From Dactylorhiza incarnata (lineage: Eukaryota; Streptophyta; Magnoliopsida; Asparagales; Orchidaceae), in the NCBI GenBank assembly GCA_033032865.1, contig JAWHQI010000009.1:10248001-10312000 (forward strand): 64,000 bases of DNA, read 5' to 3'. The notes under the pieces are model-generated. The model ran no database searches. It saw only the letters and a list, made by a program, of their open reading frames with translations, and was not told the DNA's origin. This document shows positions 22,325 to 34,743 of the stretch, piece by piece (positions within the stretch are counted from its first letter, which is position 1; each line of letters starts with the position of its first letter). Made by a program: the position numbers and the translations under genes.

Positions 22325-25300
22325 TTAATTCAGATTTTTTATTTCGGCGTTACGGACAAGTTCCGTGTGCTTTTCGATGTTGCAGCTGGAGGCGCTCTGT
22401 TTAACAAGTCGGGCAAAGAAGCCTGGAAGATAGTGGCGAATATAGTGCAGACTAGCCAATATTGGAGCCACTCTACTCATACTCCACGCACTAGTGAAGT
22501 TAATGCAGTAACACTTAATGGAGCAGAAGAATGTTTTCCAGCAGACCAAGCAGAGCGGTTAGTCACTTTCATGGGCAATATGCTGCTCAAAATGAATGAA
22601 CAGTCCGCAGCAATCCAGCTGCTCGATTCTGCTATCAGTACTCTCACAGATGTTTTCTCTGGAATTGTGGACCAGCCGCCCGAGTATGTAAACGCCATGA
22701 AGTTAAGAAGTGGCAGGAGTGTAAAAAATCTCCCACATCAGAAAACACCTCCAGCACCTGCACTACAGGAACCGCTTACGAATCCCACGGACAGGCCTGC
22801 TGCTGATGTGACAACGGAGCTGACTCCTAGCCCTACTGTACCGGATTCTGCGAGTGCGGCACAACCCTCAAAAAATATTGTTAGCCCTCCTTTTCCTCAC
22901 AGGTTACGGAATGAGAAATCAGAACAGCAATTTCGCAGATTCCTGGAAATGATGAAGGGAGTACAAGTTAGCATCCCGCTGATTGAGGCCATCTCCCAGA
23001 TTCTGGGTTACTCAAAATTCCTGAAGAAGCAGATTTCAAAGCAAAAGGAACTGGAGGATCTCAAAATCATTGATCTCACCGAGGAGTGCTCCGCCATCAT
23101 TGCCGACATTCCTACAAAGTGTAAGGATCCGGGCAGCTTTACTATCCCCTGCAAAATCGGTCGCCACCGATTCGGTCAGGCACTATGTGATCTAGGAGCC
23201 TCCATCAATCTAATGCCTCTCTCCATCTTTCAAGAGTTGGGTGCGGGAATTTTGATGCCGACGCAAGTAATGCTGCAGCTGGCCGACAGAACGATCACGA
23301 AACCGGTCAGGATTGTGGAAGACCTTACTATTGTGGTGAATGATCTCGCCTTTCCAGCTGATTTCGTCATCCTTGATATGAAAGCCGATGCTAAAGTTCC
23401 TATTATTTTGGGACGCCTCTTTCTCGCAATGGCACGTGCCATCATTAATGTGGAGCAGGGAGAGCTCACACTCAGATTGGGGCAGGATGCCATATCCTGT
23501 AATGTTCACAACCCGGCGCAACTATTTGAGATCACAGACTGCGAGCTGGCGGAGCCAACCGAGGAACCGGATAGTCAGTTTGATATAAGTCCGGGGGAGT
23601 GTGAGACTTTTTGGCAGCAAGAAAGCTTTGTGGGCAATGGGGGTTCATTTTCGGACAAGTCTGAGGATCCACTTCCTATCAGAGAATCATTTACTATGCC
23701 ATCAGATTCTGAACCCTCCCCAGCTCTCAAACAATTACCGAAATCTCTGAAATATATCTTCCTGGGAGAGAATGCCACGCATCCGATGATTATTTCTGCA
23801 ACTCTGTCTGAGGACGACGAAGCTGCGTTAGTAAGGCTGCTAAGAAGATATCAAAAAGTCTTCGGACGATCCCTCGCCAACATTAAAGGAATTAGCCCCA
23901 CCATCTGCATGCATAAGATCCTTCTCGAAGATCAGTACAATCCATCAGTCCAGCCCCAAAGACGACTGAATGCGAAGATGCAAGAGGTGGTGAAGGCCGA
24001 GGTGATAAAGCTTTTGGACGCTGGCATTATTTATCCAATCAGTGACAGCAAGTGGGTCAGCCCAGTTCAGGTTGTGCCAAAGAAGGGAGGGATCACCGTT
24101 GTTCCTAACGAGAAAAATGAGTTATTACCTACCCGTATGATCACCGGATGGAGGGTCTGCATTGATTACCGCAAGATAAATGATGCTACGCGCAAGGACC
24201 ATTTTCCACTCCCGTTTATTGATCAGATGTTGGAAAAGTTGGCTGGGCAAGACTATTACTATTTTCTGGATGGATACTCCGGGTACAACCAAATCTTAAT
24301 CGACCCTGCTGATCAGGACAAGACGACATTCACTTGCCCGTCTAGTACCTTCGCGTTCATGCGAATGCCATTTGGACTTTGCAATGCTCCCGCAACTCTT
24401 CAGCGATGCATGCTTGCAATCTTCGCTGACATGGTGGGAGATTTTCTCGAAGTCTTCATGGATGATTTCACGTTATTCGGCAGCAATTTCGATTCGTGCC
24501 TTGCCAATCTTGAGAAGACCTTGAAGCGGTGTGAGGACACCAACCTCATCTTAAATTGGGAAAAATTCCACTTTATGGTGCGCGAAGGAATCGTGCTGGG
24601 GCATAAGGTCTCCTGCCAAGGGCTTGAGGTGGATCAGGCGAAGGTTAGCGTCATCAAGAACCTTCCTCCGCCGTCTTCTGTGAAGGGTATCCGAAGCTTT
24701 CTCGGACACGTGGGATTCTATCGGAGATTTATCAAGGATTTCTCATCCATTTCAAAACCTCTTTCTCACTTACTTGGCAAAGATGTCCCATTCCATTTCG
24801 ATAAAGCTTGTATGCAAGCATTTGAAACCCTACGGGGGCAACTGATCTCTGCTCCGATCTTGGTGGCACCTGACTGGAGTTTACCCTTTGTGATCATGTG
24901 TGATGCTAGTGACTTAGCCGTGGGTGCTGTGCTTGGTCAAAAGAAAGAAAAAACCTTTCACACCATCGCATATGCCAGTCGAACTCTAAATAATGCTCAA
25001 GCAAACTACACTACCACGGAGAAGGAAATGTTAGCCGTGATCTTCGCCTTCGAGAAATTTCACTCCTACTTGGTGCTCTCTGAAGTAATAGTGTACACAG
25101 ACCATTCCGCACTGAGGTATCTTTTCAACAAGAAGGAGGCCAAGCCGCGTCTGATCCGCTGGATTCTGCTGTTGCAAGAATACGATTTAGAGATTAAAGA
25201 TAAGAAGGGGGTAGAGAATGTTATCGCAGACCACTTATCGCGGCTGGAGAGCGGCATGGAGGCTAATTCTCCTAACAACAAAGAAGAGGAAACGACTGAT

Positions 25301-26242
25301 TACTTTCCGGACGAGAAGCTATTCGCCATCACCGCGCATCCGTCAACAACACCATGGTATGCTGACATAGCGAACTATCTCGCATGTAAAACTTTCTCCC
25401 CCAATCTTACGCCTCAGTAGAGGAATAAGCTGTTTTCGTACTTAAAGTATTATTTTTGGGAAGATCCATTGTTATTTCGTACTTGTAGTGATGGTGTAAT
25501 CAGACGTTGCGTCCCGGAATCTGAGTTTAGATCTGTTCTCGAACATTGACACGATAGGGAGGCTGGAGGACATATGGGCGCTGCGAGGACAGCACGCAAG
25601 GTGGTTCAATATGGACTATTTTGGCCCACGCTGCACAAGGATGCTCATGCATACGTCTTAAAATGCAATGAATGCCAGAGAACTGGTAATATTTCAAGGA
25701 AAGACGAAATGCCGCTCAACAATATGTTAGTTTGTGAACCTTTTGACATTTGGGGAATCGACTTCATGGGTACATTCCCAATGTCTCACGGAAAACACTA
25801 TATAATAGTGGCGGTGGATTACGTCTCTTAGTGGGTGGAGGCGGAGGCTGTTGCTGCTAATGATGCCCGTACAGTTTTAAAATTTATTCATACAAATATC
25901 TTCTCTAGATTCGGAGCTCCGCGGACAATCATTAGTGATGGTGGTAGCCATTTTTGCAACCGACAATTTTTACAATTACTAAAAAAATTTGGTGTGCATC
26001 ATAAAGTCTCGTTAGCTTACCACCCGCAAACGTGTGGACAAGTGGAAGTTTCGAATAGAGAACTTAAAAGAATAATAGAAAAATCAATCCACTCGAACAG
26101 AAAGGATTGGGCAACGAAAGTGGATGATGCCTTGTGGGCCTACCGTACAGCCTTCAAAACACCTTTGGGAATGTCACCCTTTCAGCTGGTTTTTGGAAAG
26201 GCATGCCACCTACCAGTGGAATTAGAACACAAGGCTTTGTGA
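22325..26242 (+). pseudogene. Athila gag end - protease - RT - RNase H - integrase (element B)
   Basis: Continuation of B's polyprotein after element A. In order: the rest of the gag domain (FYFGVTDKFRVLFDVAAGGALF); an acidic/proline linker (MKLRSGRSVKN); protease with CDLGASINLMPLS near 23186; RT with WRVCIDYRKINDATRKD, FPLPFIDQMLEKL and catalytic FMDD at 24455-24466; RNase H (FVIMCDASDLAVGAVLGQ, YTTTEKEMLAV, VYTDHSALRYL); and integrase with an HHCC zinc finger (LKCNECQ), [17 protein letters not shown] and [14 protein letters not shown] as DDE motifs. Open for 1,030+ codons to TAG 25418, with further stops at 25547, 25829 and 26240, so RT-RH are intact but integrase is broken. Conserved order and motifs fix it as Athila. 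Confidence 0.93.
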
Positions 26243-28158
26243 GCAACTAAGTTCCTAAACATGGACATCGCGGCGCAGTTTTGAAGGACAGTGAAAAAGT
26301 GTATTTAGCGGAGTCAATTGTGTTTGAGTGATTTTCTCTTGTATCATTTTGTTGTATTCGATCGCGAAATTTGTATAATCTTGATGAACCTTTATCTCTT
26401 TTCTGCTGGTTATATGTATCTCTGGGATAATTTTGAGAAATTTACGTTTTACTGCTGCCACTTGAACAATGATTAATACAGGTATTTGGTCCACCTTAAG
26501 GACGTTAAACAAAAGGGCTTCTTGGGAGACAACCCATGGGGAACCACCCGGTTCCGTCTATCTTTTTAATCCTTTTCGGATATTGTTATTTCAGTTTTGC
26601 TAACATTGTAGGTGAAGCTTTGCTCTCGCGTGGAAGGAGGTTTATTTTTAGAGAAATTGGGATTACCGCACTTCTGGCATGCTCCTTTGTGAGCATAGGT
26701 CAACTCTACCCCTCTCCTATTTATGTTTGAATCGTTTATTCTGGGGGAGAGAGCGAGCTGTGCAAGTGCACACACATTGCATGACATGCTAGAATGTGCT
26801 GAGTTAGGATTTTTATTTTGTTGCATACATGGGCACCTAGTTCACGCGCACTTGATCACGCGTGCTTATTGGGTATCGCTGCGAGGTTTTTCCGCTCGTA
26901 AGAATTGAATTATTAGCATGTGAGTGAGGAGTGGAGAATAATGTTGACTCGAGTAGTGCTCTAGTCAAGTGCTCCCGTCACGCCTAGAAATTCGATTATA
27001 GTAGAATAAAATTCAGAGTTGTAATGTACTTATTTCTGTTATAGTAGATGAAATTTATTTCACTTTAGTGGTGAATCCGGTGAATCCAACGGTAGCAATA
27101 GGTCGAGTGTAGCAGGCTAGTAGTAGCTTATTACTAGGGTCGAAAGGAAGGACAACCTTTCTCGGTGGCTAGAACTTGCACTAGGCGACTCTCAACACGA
27201 TTGTGTTGATGTACTCGTCATGAAATGTGATATAGGCCACCTCTTGATCCGTTTGTGCTTTTGAAATCCTTACCTACGTAATCACCATTGCAAGCCCATT
27301 TGAGCCTACCTCTCCTCTTTGTTTAGCTCCATTATTTAATGTAACCATGGCCATACTGCCGAACCTATGTTCGCACCAACCGCTGAGCTGAAAGACATTT
27401 CTGTCTCGATCGTATTTGGTGTCATCTATGTATGTATGGCTGCTTTAATGTAGCTAAACGTGTTGTTTTATTGTGTGTAAAAAAAATGTGCTTTTGCCGA
27501 AAAGAGAAAAGAAAAGTAAAGAAAGAAAAGAAAAGAAAAATAAAAGAGTTGTGCAATAATAATTCTCTCTCGGCAAAAAATTTTTCGTATATCTGGCTCA
27601 ACACGCACCTATTGTTCAGTTGAAGTCCGAGGGTGTCTTGTAATTACTGAAAATGTTCTATGGGTGATTGTCATTCTCTTGAGTGCGACGGTTGTGTTGA
27701 GTGCGATTCTCATCGTCCTTCTACTTACCTAGCCTATACTCAACCTAAGCCCAATAATTGCCTATAAGTCCTATTGATTTTAGTTACGAGTTGTCTCACG
27801 CAGTAGAGAGGGTGTGAACGTGCAAGACTATGGACACCGACTTTGATGGATTTCTTAGGAGATTGTCCCTATCTTCGATTCAAGTAATACTCTACTCATT
27901 AGTCACACTATTTTCCCTTTTTGCGCAACCGAAAGATTCACCTGGATTCACCATCCAAGTAAAGTAAATTCCAAACTACTGTTTTAGAAATAATTAGATA
28001 CAACCTTGAGTTTAATTCTGTTCTAATATATTTTTACGCACGAGTGCATGCGACTTCGCATAATTCTCTGCCGCTCAAACTCATGCTAACACTCAATTGT
28101 TCCGATAGGAGAGCTGAGTAGTTTGCCCAAGACGTGCAAATGGTTAAGTCTGGGGGTG
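26243..28158 (+). other. 3' noncoding internal region of element B with polypurine tract
   Basis: Contains the family-typical GTATTTGGTCCACCTTAAGGAC...GGGAGACAACCCA stretch (26482-26540), an A-rich/purine tract (27478-27550), and ends in the polypurine tract AAGTCTGGGGGTG directly before the LTR. No gene recognised; Athila elements sometimes carry an env-like ORF here, but none is open. Confidence 0.8.
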
Positions 28159-29450
28159 TGATGAGTCCCATTTATATATATATTCTTGGACTCATTTGGG
28201 CTGTTATTCTAGTGTTTGCACCACATTTTAGGCACATTTCCATTCATATGTACTATTCCATGCTAGGTGCACTTTTAAGCCCGTTTCGGTGTGCAATTGC
28301 ATTCCTTATTGTTGGGGGTAAGCACATTGTGCTCCCCTTCCCTTCTTGTATGTATTTCTGCGCTGGATGTGTATTCCCAGCTAGTATATCTTGTTTGCAG
28401 GTGACCTGATTGCCCCGTTCTCCCATAAGTAATTTCTGTGCATATCGCACGGTCGTGCGTTTTCCTTGACGCACGGTCTGTGCGGTCGTGCATCTGTGTC
28501 TTGCAGAAAACGGAGCTTCGGAGTTTACTCGTGCGTCTTAACGCACGGGCGGCGTTGGTCATGCGTGAACAAATCGCACGGGCGGCGTAGCGTCTTCTCC
28601 AAGCCTTATTTCTTCCGTTAATATCGCATGGTCTGCGCACGATCGTGCGTTCGACCGTGCGTGACCAATTTTCAGCTTGTTTCCTATAAAAGCTGCAGGA
28701 ATCGAGGCAGAGAAGGAGGACGACCAGGGCACGAGAGGGAGCGATTCTGAGGGCGGGAAAATCCTTCCTTCCCATTGCTCTTGAGGGGTGAAGGCTTCTC
28801 CTTCATTTCCTCCACCATCAAGGCCATTTCTGGTAACTTTCCACCTCCATCCTTCCATCGAGGAGCACTAGGAAGCTTCATCCACCATTAGGTCAAGCAT
28901 TCCTCGCCAAGGAGACCAAGGAAGCGCTGGAGATCGTAGGAGCGGTGACAGCCTCCTTCGAGCCAAGCTCACCATCTGAGGGCCGAGTCCGGAGAGAGCC
29001 CGACAACCTCTCATTCCGGCCGTGAACCCAAGACGTGATTTCTTCATTGTGGTCCTCTCTAACCTTTGTTGCTTGAACTCGTTTGCAGTTGCTTTATGAA
29101 TGCGTGTTAAGTAGATCTTATGGATTACTGCTTGTTTTCATATGCAATGTTATTGTGGTGGCATGAATAGCCCCTTTGTTTCTTGCTATTTTCTGTGTTA
29201 CGTTGTGGTTGAAGCCGCTAGCAAAATCTAGCGGTGATGTTTTGAGAAGAGGTGCGTGGGACCCTTAACCGTCATAGTGATATTCCGCCCATGCGCCTTC
29301 CGAAGCACGGCATCGCGGCCGTTGCACCCATCTCGCCGTGCGAAGCGGAGTTTAGACCCGCATCTTTCTTCATTCTGCAATAGCATAGGAAACCAAATCA
29401 AAACCCCCGTCGTTACTATTTTATCCTTTGAACTGATTTCCTGCTAGAGC
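28159..29450 (+). repeat. 3' LTR of element B, 3' end lost
   Basis: Starts TGATGAGTCCCATTTATA like the 13838 copy and retains the CGCACG words and the TATAAAAG box (near 28686). It carries about 600 bp missing from the left LTR, including the CGGCATCGCGGCCGT segment (29310). The expected terminus ...GCGCATCA is absent; the match fades after TTTCCTGCTAG near 29445, where sequence of element C begins. Confidence 0.82.
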
Positions 29451-30361
29451 AAATCGTACTACCCAACTTGCGGTGCACATGTTCGCCACCGCCTATCACC
29501 CCCAAACGATGATCCCGGGGAATAGATTTTGTAGACCTCTTACCTTCTTCTTTTAACCACTATATTTTAGTGGCGGTCTACTATGTATCTAGGTGGGCGG
29601 AAGGGCAAGCTCTCCCCACCAACGATGCGAGAGTCATCATCCATTTTCTAAGAAAAAATATTTTCTCGCTTCGGCACGCTCCGCGCAATAGTAAGTGATA
29701 TGGGTACGCACTTCTACAAATCTCAATTCACCAAAATCCAATCTAAGTATGGCGTTATGCACATGTTCGCCACCGCCTATCACGCCCAAACATGCGGCCA
29801 AGTCGAGGTAGTAAATCGAGAAATTAAACGCATTATAGAAAAAACAGTTTCATTAAATAGGAAATATTGGTCCATAAAACTCGACAATGCGCTGTGGGCA
29901 TACCGTACAGTATACAAGACTGCCATCGGTTATATGTCACATCGATTAGTCTACTGCAAAGCGTTCCACTTACCGTTAGAGTTTGAGCATCGCGCCATTT
30001 TAGATCTAAAATTTTTAAACCTTGATTCAAAGTTAGCCTCCGAAAGTGTAAAATTTCACCTAAATGAACTCAACGAATGCATGTGAACGTTTATGAGAGT
30101 AATAAATTTTATAAGGAGCGTTCTAAGTTCTACAACGATCGACAAATAAAATTTCTAAAAACTTTTGTGTCGGGCGATCTTGTCCTTCTTTATAACTCAC
30201 ACCTCAAACTTTTTTCGGGTAAGTTAAAATCTCGCTGGTCCGACCCCTTTAGAGTTAAGGAGGTTTGGCCATATGGGACCGTTCTTATCTCCCACCCAGA
30301 AAAAGGCTTATTTAAAGTCAACGAGCTCCATTTAAAACCAAAAAAATTAAACAAAAAATAG
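29451..30361 (+). pseudogene. Athila integrase fragment (element C)
   Basis: C-terminal pol remnant. 29513-29700 encodes a broken integrase core (an LLPSSF-like block, then VAVYYVSRWAEG-like residues with stops and a shift). 29700-30086 is open: [23 protein letters not shown] then [20 protein letters not shown] (catalytic-Glu region) and [22 protein letters not shown]. 30077-30361 continues in another frame with the C-terminal basic domain (GDLVLLYNSHLKLFSGKLKSRWSDPF). The same integrase segments are in B, but C is clearly a different family. A partial duplicate of the CACATGTTCGCCACCGCCTA segment sits at the left junction (29479). Confidence 0.85.
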
Positions 30362-31647
30362 TAGCTGTTTTCATTTCAAAAATTATGTGAAAAACCAAAC
30401 AAAATACAAAACCACGAAATTTCAGAAAAATAGTTTATTTCAAAGTAGCTGTTTTCATTTCAAAAATTATGTACAAAACCAACAAAAATATATTTTATTT
30501 CATAACAAAAAAACCAAAATTTACAAAAATATTTTATTTCATAGAAAAAACCAAACAAAAAAAATACAAAACCCCAAAATTCTCCAGAAATAAGTTTATT
30601 TTGTAGTAAAAAAAACACCAATACCAAAAATATAATAAACCCTACATTTTTATTTTTCGAGCACCTAGTTTCGAGAGTATCTATTTGTGGATTTTCATAA
30701 TTTTTAATTCGCTAGCCATTTGTTCATAATAGGTAGATAGATTTAACCTCTAGGGTTATGTTTTAAAAAATATCTTGTTTTTTTAATTTAAATGGAGGAT
30801 TTGATTTCATGCACTACTTCTGAATTATCTAAAATAGAGGCATGTGTATTATGTTAGAAAAATAACCTTATACCTCAATTATCTCTACTTTATGCCTTTA
30901 GGAAATTAGGAACATTCAAATTACTAAGTTTGCTCTCAAATTTTTTTTATTATTCTAGAATTTCTCTTAAAAACCCCCTTGTATGCACCCATATAGCATG
31001 ACATGAAAATAAAAGAAGAATTTTTTAAAAGATCTTATGCCAATAGGAATAAGACTTCATTCCGTAAACATAGGCACCCAATAAAAATTTAAAAGATCTT
31101 ATGTCAATGGGAATAAGATTTTGTTGTGTAAACATAAGCATTTGGTTATTTAAAAATTAATTGGTTTTCCCTCGTAAACCACGGTCGGCGCCAAAGAAAA
31201 AAAAAGGAAGGGTGAGAGGATAAAATCCATCACCCATAATTCAAGTACTCTTCTTTTTGCCAAAACTTTTTTTCCCTATTCCTTAGCCAATTCATTGTAC
31301 CTAGACTTAATTCAAAAATATTTTTGAGAGCATAATTAGTAACTTGTATTATTTCCTTCACATTTCTTTAAGGCAAAGGTTCTTATAATTTTGATCTAAC
31401 CTTGTCTACTAATGATTGCAATTTTGCTTACTATTTGGTTCTCTTAATAATTCTTATGGCTAAGACTTTTCCCCAACATAAATCACTTATATAATTTAGG
31501 ACTTAACTCTTTATACTCCAGATTTTTATTTTCCAGTCCCCCTTTTGATTAGAATGATAGCCACAAATTAAAACTTATTATAATTTCGTATAGATATCTT
31601 TCTTACTTTTGCTCTGGAATAGCAAAAACTTAAGTAGGGGGTATTTG
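30362..31647 (+). other. AT-rich 3' noncoding region of element C with polypurine tract
   Basis: Starts with three near repeats of TTTCATTTCAAAAATTATGT-type sequence (30368-30480), then featureless AT-rich DNA with a repeated AAAAGATCTTATGCCAAT segment (31027, 31091). Ends in AAGTAGGGGGTATT, a polypurine tract directly before the LTR. No gene seen. Confidence 0.75.
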
Positions 31648-33815
31648 ATAAGTAGTAAATTATAAATATTTTTAGTATAGTTTTTGTATACTTCTGAGTA
31701 ATATTGTAAATATTCTATGTAAATTAAATAATAAATTGCTTGTTTTTATTATTTCCTTACTAACTTAGCTTAATTTTTGTTCTGCTATTTTTTGGTAATT
31801 TTTGTTAGGTCACGCCCGTAACCAAGGGCGTGGAAACTTAAATTGCCAATTTCCAGCTCTCGGCCAATTTCAGAACAAATCTCAATGAATTGATAAAGTC
31901 ACGCCCGTGACAAAGGTCGTGTAATGGGTCACGCCCGTATACTCCTGGTCAAGACGACATGCAACGTCTTCAAGCATATCGACCTAATGTCTCAACGAAT
32001 CACAATGTCACACCCGTGACATTTGGTCACACCCATGTTCTTTCAATCTGGAATCTTCCAAAAGGTCAGCTATTCAGATTTCTCCAACACGCCCCAGGAA
32101 CACGCCCCAAGTCATGCCCATGACATTTGGTCACGCTCGTGTGCAACCATTTTTCCAGTCAACTCTTCTAGAAGGCCAACTGATCTGATCGATTCAACCC
32201 CCGATGACGACCTCGTTCACGGTCGTGACCGAGGGCATGTAATTCTAATTTTTTTCCTATAAATAGAGTGGCTCGGTTGATGCTTTATAGATATATTTTG
32301 TGAGTAATATATAGTTTTTGTGAGTAATTTTGAGTATTTTTGAGTTATTTTGTGCATTTTCCTTTTTCATCTCTTATGTTTTTTTTTTAATTTTCTCTCT
32401 CCTAGTCTAGTTGTAATTTTTATTTTGGAAATAAAATAGTTTGTTTTCTCATTTTGTTCTCCTTTTCCTTATGTTAGAGTGTGTGTGTGTATGAGTTTAA
32501 TTTTTCTTTTTTCTTTTCTTTTAATTTAGTTCTCTTTATGTTGGTGTGTGCGTACGAGTTTCGTTTTTATTTTCTTTTAATTTAATTTCTCATTATATTA
32601 GTGTGTGTGAGTGTTAGATTTTATTTGCTTTATAATTTAGTTTTAATTGAAAGTAGAGTGTGTGAGTGTATGAGATTAATTTTTACGCTTTCTTTCATTT
32701 TAAAGTAGACTGTGTTTGTATGAGAATAGATTTTATGCTTTCTTTCATTTCAGTTTTTCATTTCAAAGTAGAGAGAGAGAGAGAGATAGAGTGTGTGTGT
32801 GTGTGTGTGTGTGTATGAGATAGCTTTTACATTGTTTTTAACTTAGTTTTCTTTAAAGTAGAGTGCGTGTGTGTATAAGATAGTTTTTACATTTTTTATA
32901 ACTTAGTTTTAATTTAAAGTAGAGTGCGTGAGTGTGATTTATTACTTGTCATTTAAATTATTGTATAGTGTGTTAGTTTTCAATTTAGGGTGTAGAGTGT
33001 GTGAGTTTTTAATTTAGTGTGTTATATTTTGTCTTTTTTAATATTTTAGCTAAACGCACTCATATTCACTTAAAATATTATCATGTACATTTTAATCACT
33101 AAAGCAGTCCCCATTCCGATGAGTGGCTAATCTCCTTTAGCGCACGATGTCGAAGAGCATTGGGACAAATAAATGGTTTTCTAAAATTAAAATATCTCAA
33201 TTTTTCTTAATCAATTAACGAGCTTAAGGTTTACCTGAGAAAAACGTTGAGTGGAACCATATATTCGATGTGTGGTTCACATTTTCATTTTCGTACACTA
33301 GTTAGCCTAAAGGCTCATGCGTGCGGATCAATCGCTCACGAGTAAAGAGAATTACGCTCTACCCTCAAGAGAGGATGAGGTAAGTCTCCTGAATTGGAAT
33401 AAAAACCCAATAGCGGGATTCACAACAGCGAGTATTAAGGAGATTCGAGTAAAGAATGAGAGTTCAGTCGAATATTCTTAATCTCAGCTGGGCATACCCT
33501 CGAGAGAGGTGCGTTAATACTTATGGAACCTCCACAGCCAAGCCATTCTAATGTTTTCAAAAATCAGATCTTTTACTTCTAAAAAGCTTTTTTTATCTCA
33601 AGGTAATTCGACATCGGACTCTTTCTTTATCATCGTTTTCAAAACCTAGTTATACTTTTATTATCGCGCTTTAAAAATTAAAAACCAACTCAGAATCTTA
33701 TTTTGATAAAATAATAGTTCGTTCCTTATAAGTATACTTGTCTTTATCAAAGATTAGTTTGGATAAATCTCCATAAGCTTTCAAAAAGAAAAGCTCATTA
33801 CGAATTTAATCATCA
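31648..33815 (+). repeat. 3' LTR of Athila-type element C
   Basis: Starts TGATAAGTAG directly after a polypurine tract and most likely ends TTTAATCATCA, where copia sequence resumes. U3 holds repeated TCACGCCCGTGAC words (31810-32235), followed by TATAAATA at 32259-32266. The downstream part has several diverged units of TAGAGTGTGTGAGTGT...TTTTA (32470-33025). The word class (CACGCCCGTGAC) resembles but does not equal those of A, B and K. Confidence 0.72.
32769..32813. repeat. (GA)n and (GT)n microsatellite inside LTR C
   Basis: A short GA run is followed by a GTGTGT run of about 20 bp, within the GTGTGAGTGT-rich part of the LTR. Confidence 0.9.
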
Positions 33816-34743
33816 AGGGTACAACATTAATACCGAAGTAGTGGAAGAATTTGTCCATGTTGTATTTAATTAGACTAGCCTTATTCACAAGGGTTGGTCT
33901 AGTTCTTTAATGGATGTAGGCACAACAGAAAGGATGGAGAAGTTATCTATTGAAGATCAAGCTGAAACACCAATGAAAGTTAAAGATTACTCAGTAAAAG
34001 TAGACTTGGAGGAAGATGATGTATAAGGTATGGACACAACAGAAGAAGAACAGGCTGCAGAACCAATTACAGGAGAAAACTTTAGAAGACAACCAGCTGT
34101 AACTAGACACATCAGGCATCATCTACAGGAGTAAATTATAGGAAATGTCAGCCAAGGAGTTCTAAGAAGAAGCAGGGCTTTGAATGAAGCCATGTATCTA
34201 AGTTTCCTCTCCCAAATTGAACCCAAGAAATTTGAGGAAGCAAACTTGGATCCATTCTGGACTGCATCCATGCAGGAAGAATAGAACCAATTCAAGAGAT
34301 GCAAAATATGGAAACTAGTTCCTAGACCCCAAGGACACAATATCAAATGAACCAAATGGGTCTATAGGAACAAATTGGATGAGAATGGATTTATTACAAA
34401 GAACAAGGCCAGGCTAATTGCAAAGGGATATAGGCAAGAGGAGGTTATGGAATTTGACCAGACCTTTGATCCTGTTGCAAGACTGAAAGCAATAAGATTA
34501 TTTTTAGCCTATGCAGCCCACAAAGGATTCATGGTCTACCAGATGGATGTCAAGTCAGCCTTTCTAAATGGTAATCTCAAAGAGGAGGTGTATGCAGAAC
34601 AACCTTCCAGTTTTGTTGATTCTGAACACCCTGATTATGTTAACTTTCTTAGAAAAACATTGAATGGATTGAAACCGGCTCCTAGAGCCTGGTATGAGAC
34701 CCTGTCAAGCTTTCTATTTGAGAACAAGTTCTCAAGGGGGAAG
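33816..34743 (+). pseudogene. Copia integrase/RT-linker and RT fragment (D), possibly distal part of J
   Basis: Decayed SIRE-type pol segment on the plus strand. It starts with a VEEFVHVVFN stretch (end of the integrase C-terminal region), continues through an acidic linker, and reaches the RT domain: [57 protein letters not shown]. It breaks off at ...NKFSRGK where the E LTR begins. Several stops (e.g. after VVFN and NHIK). It is in the same orientation and lineage as J and covers the part of pol that J lacks, so it could be the same element interrupted by everything between; roughly 250 residues of integrase are missing. Confidence 0.8.
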
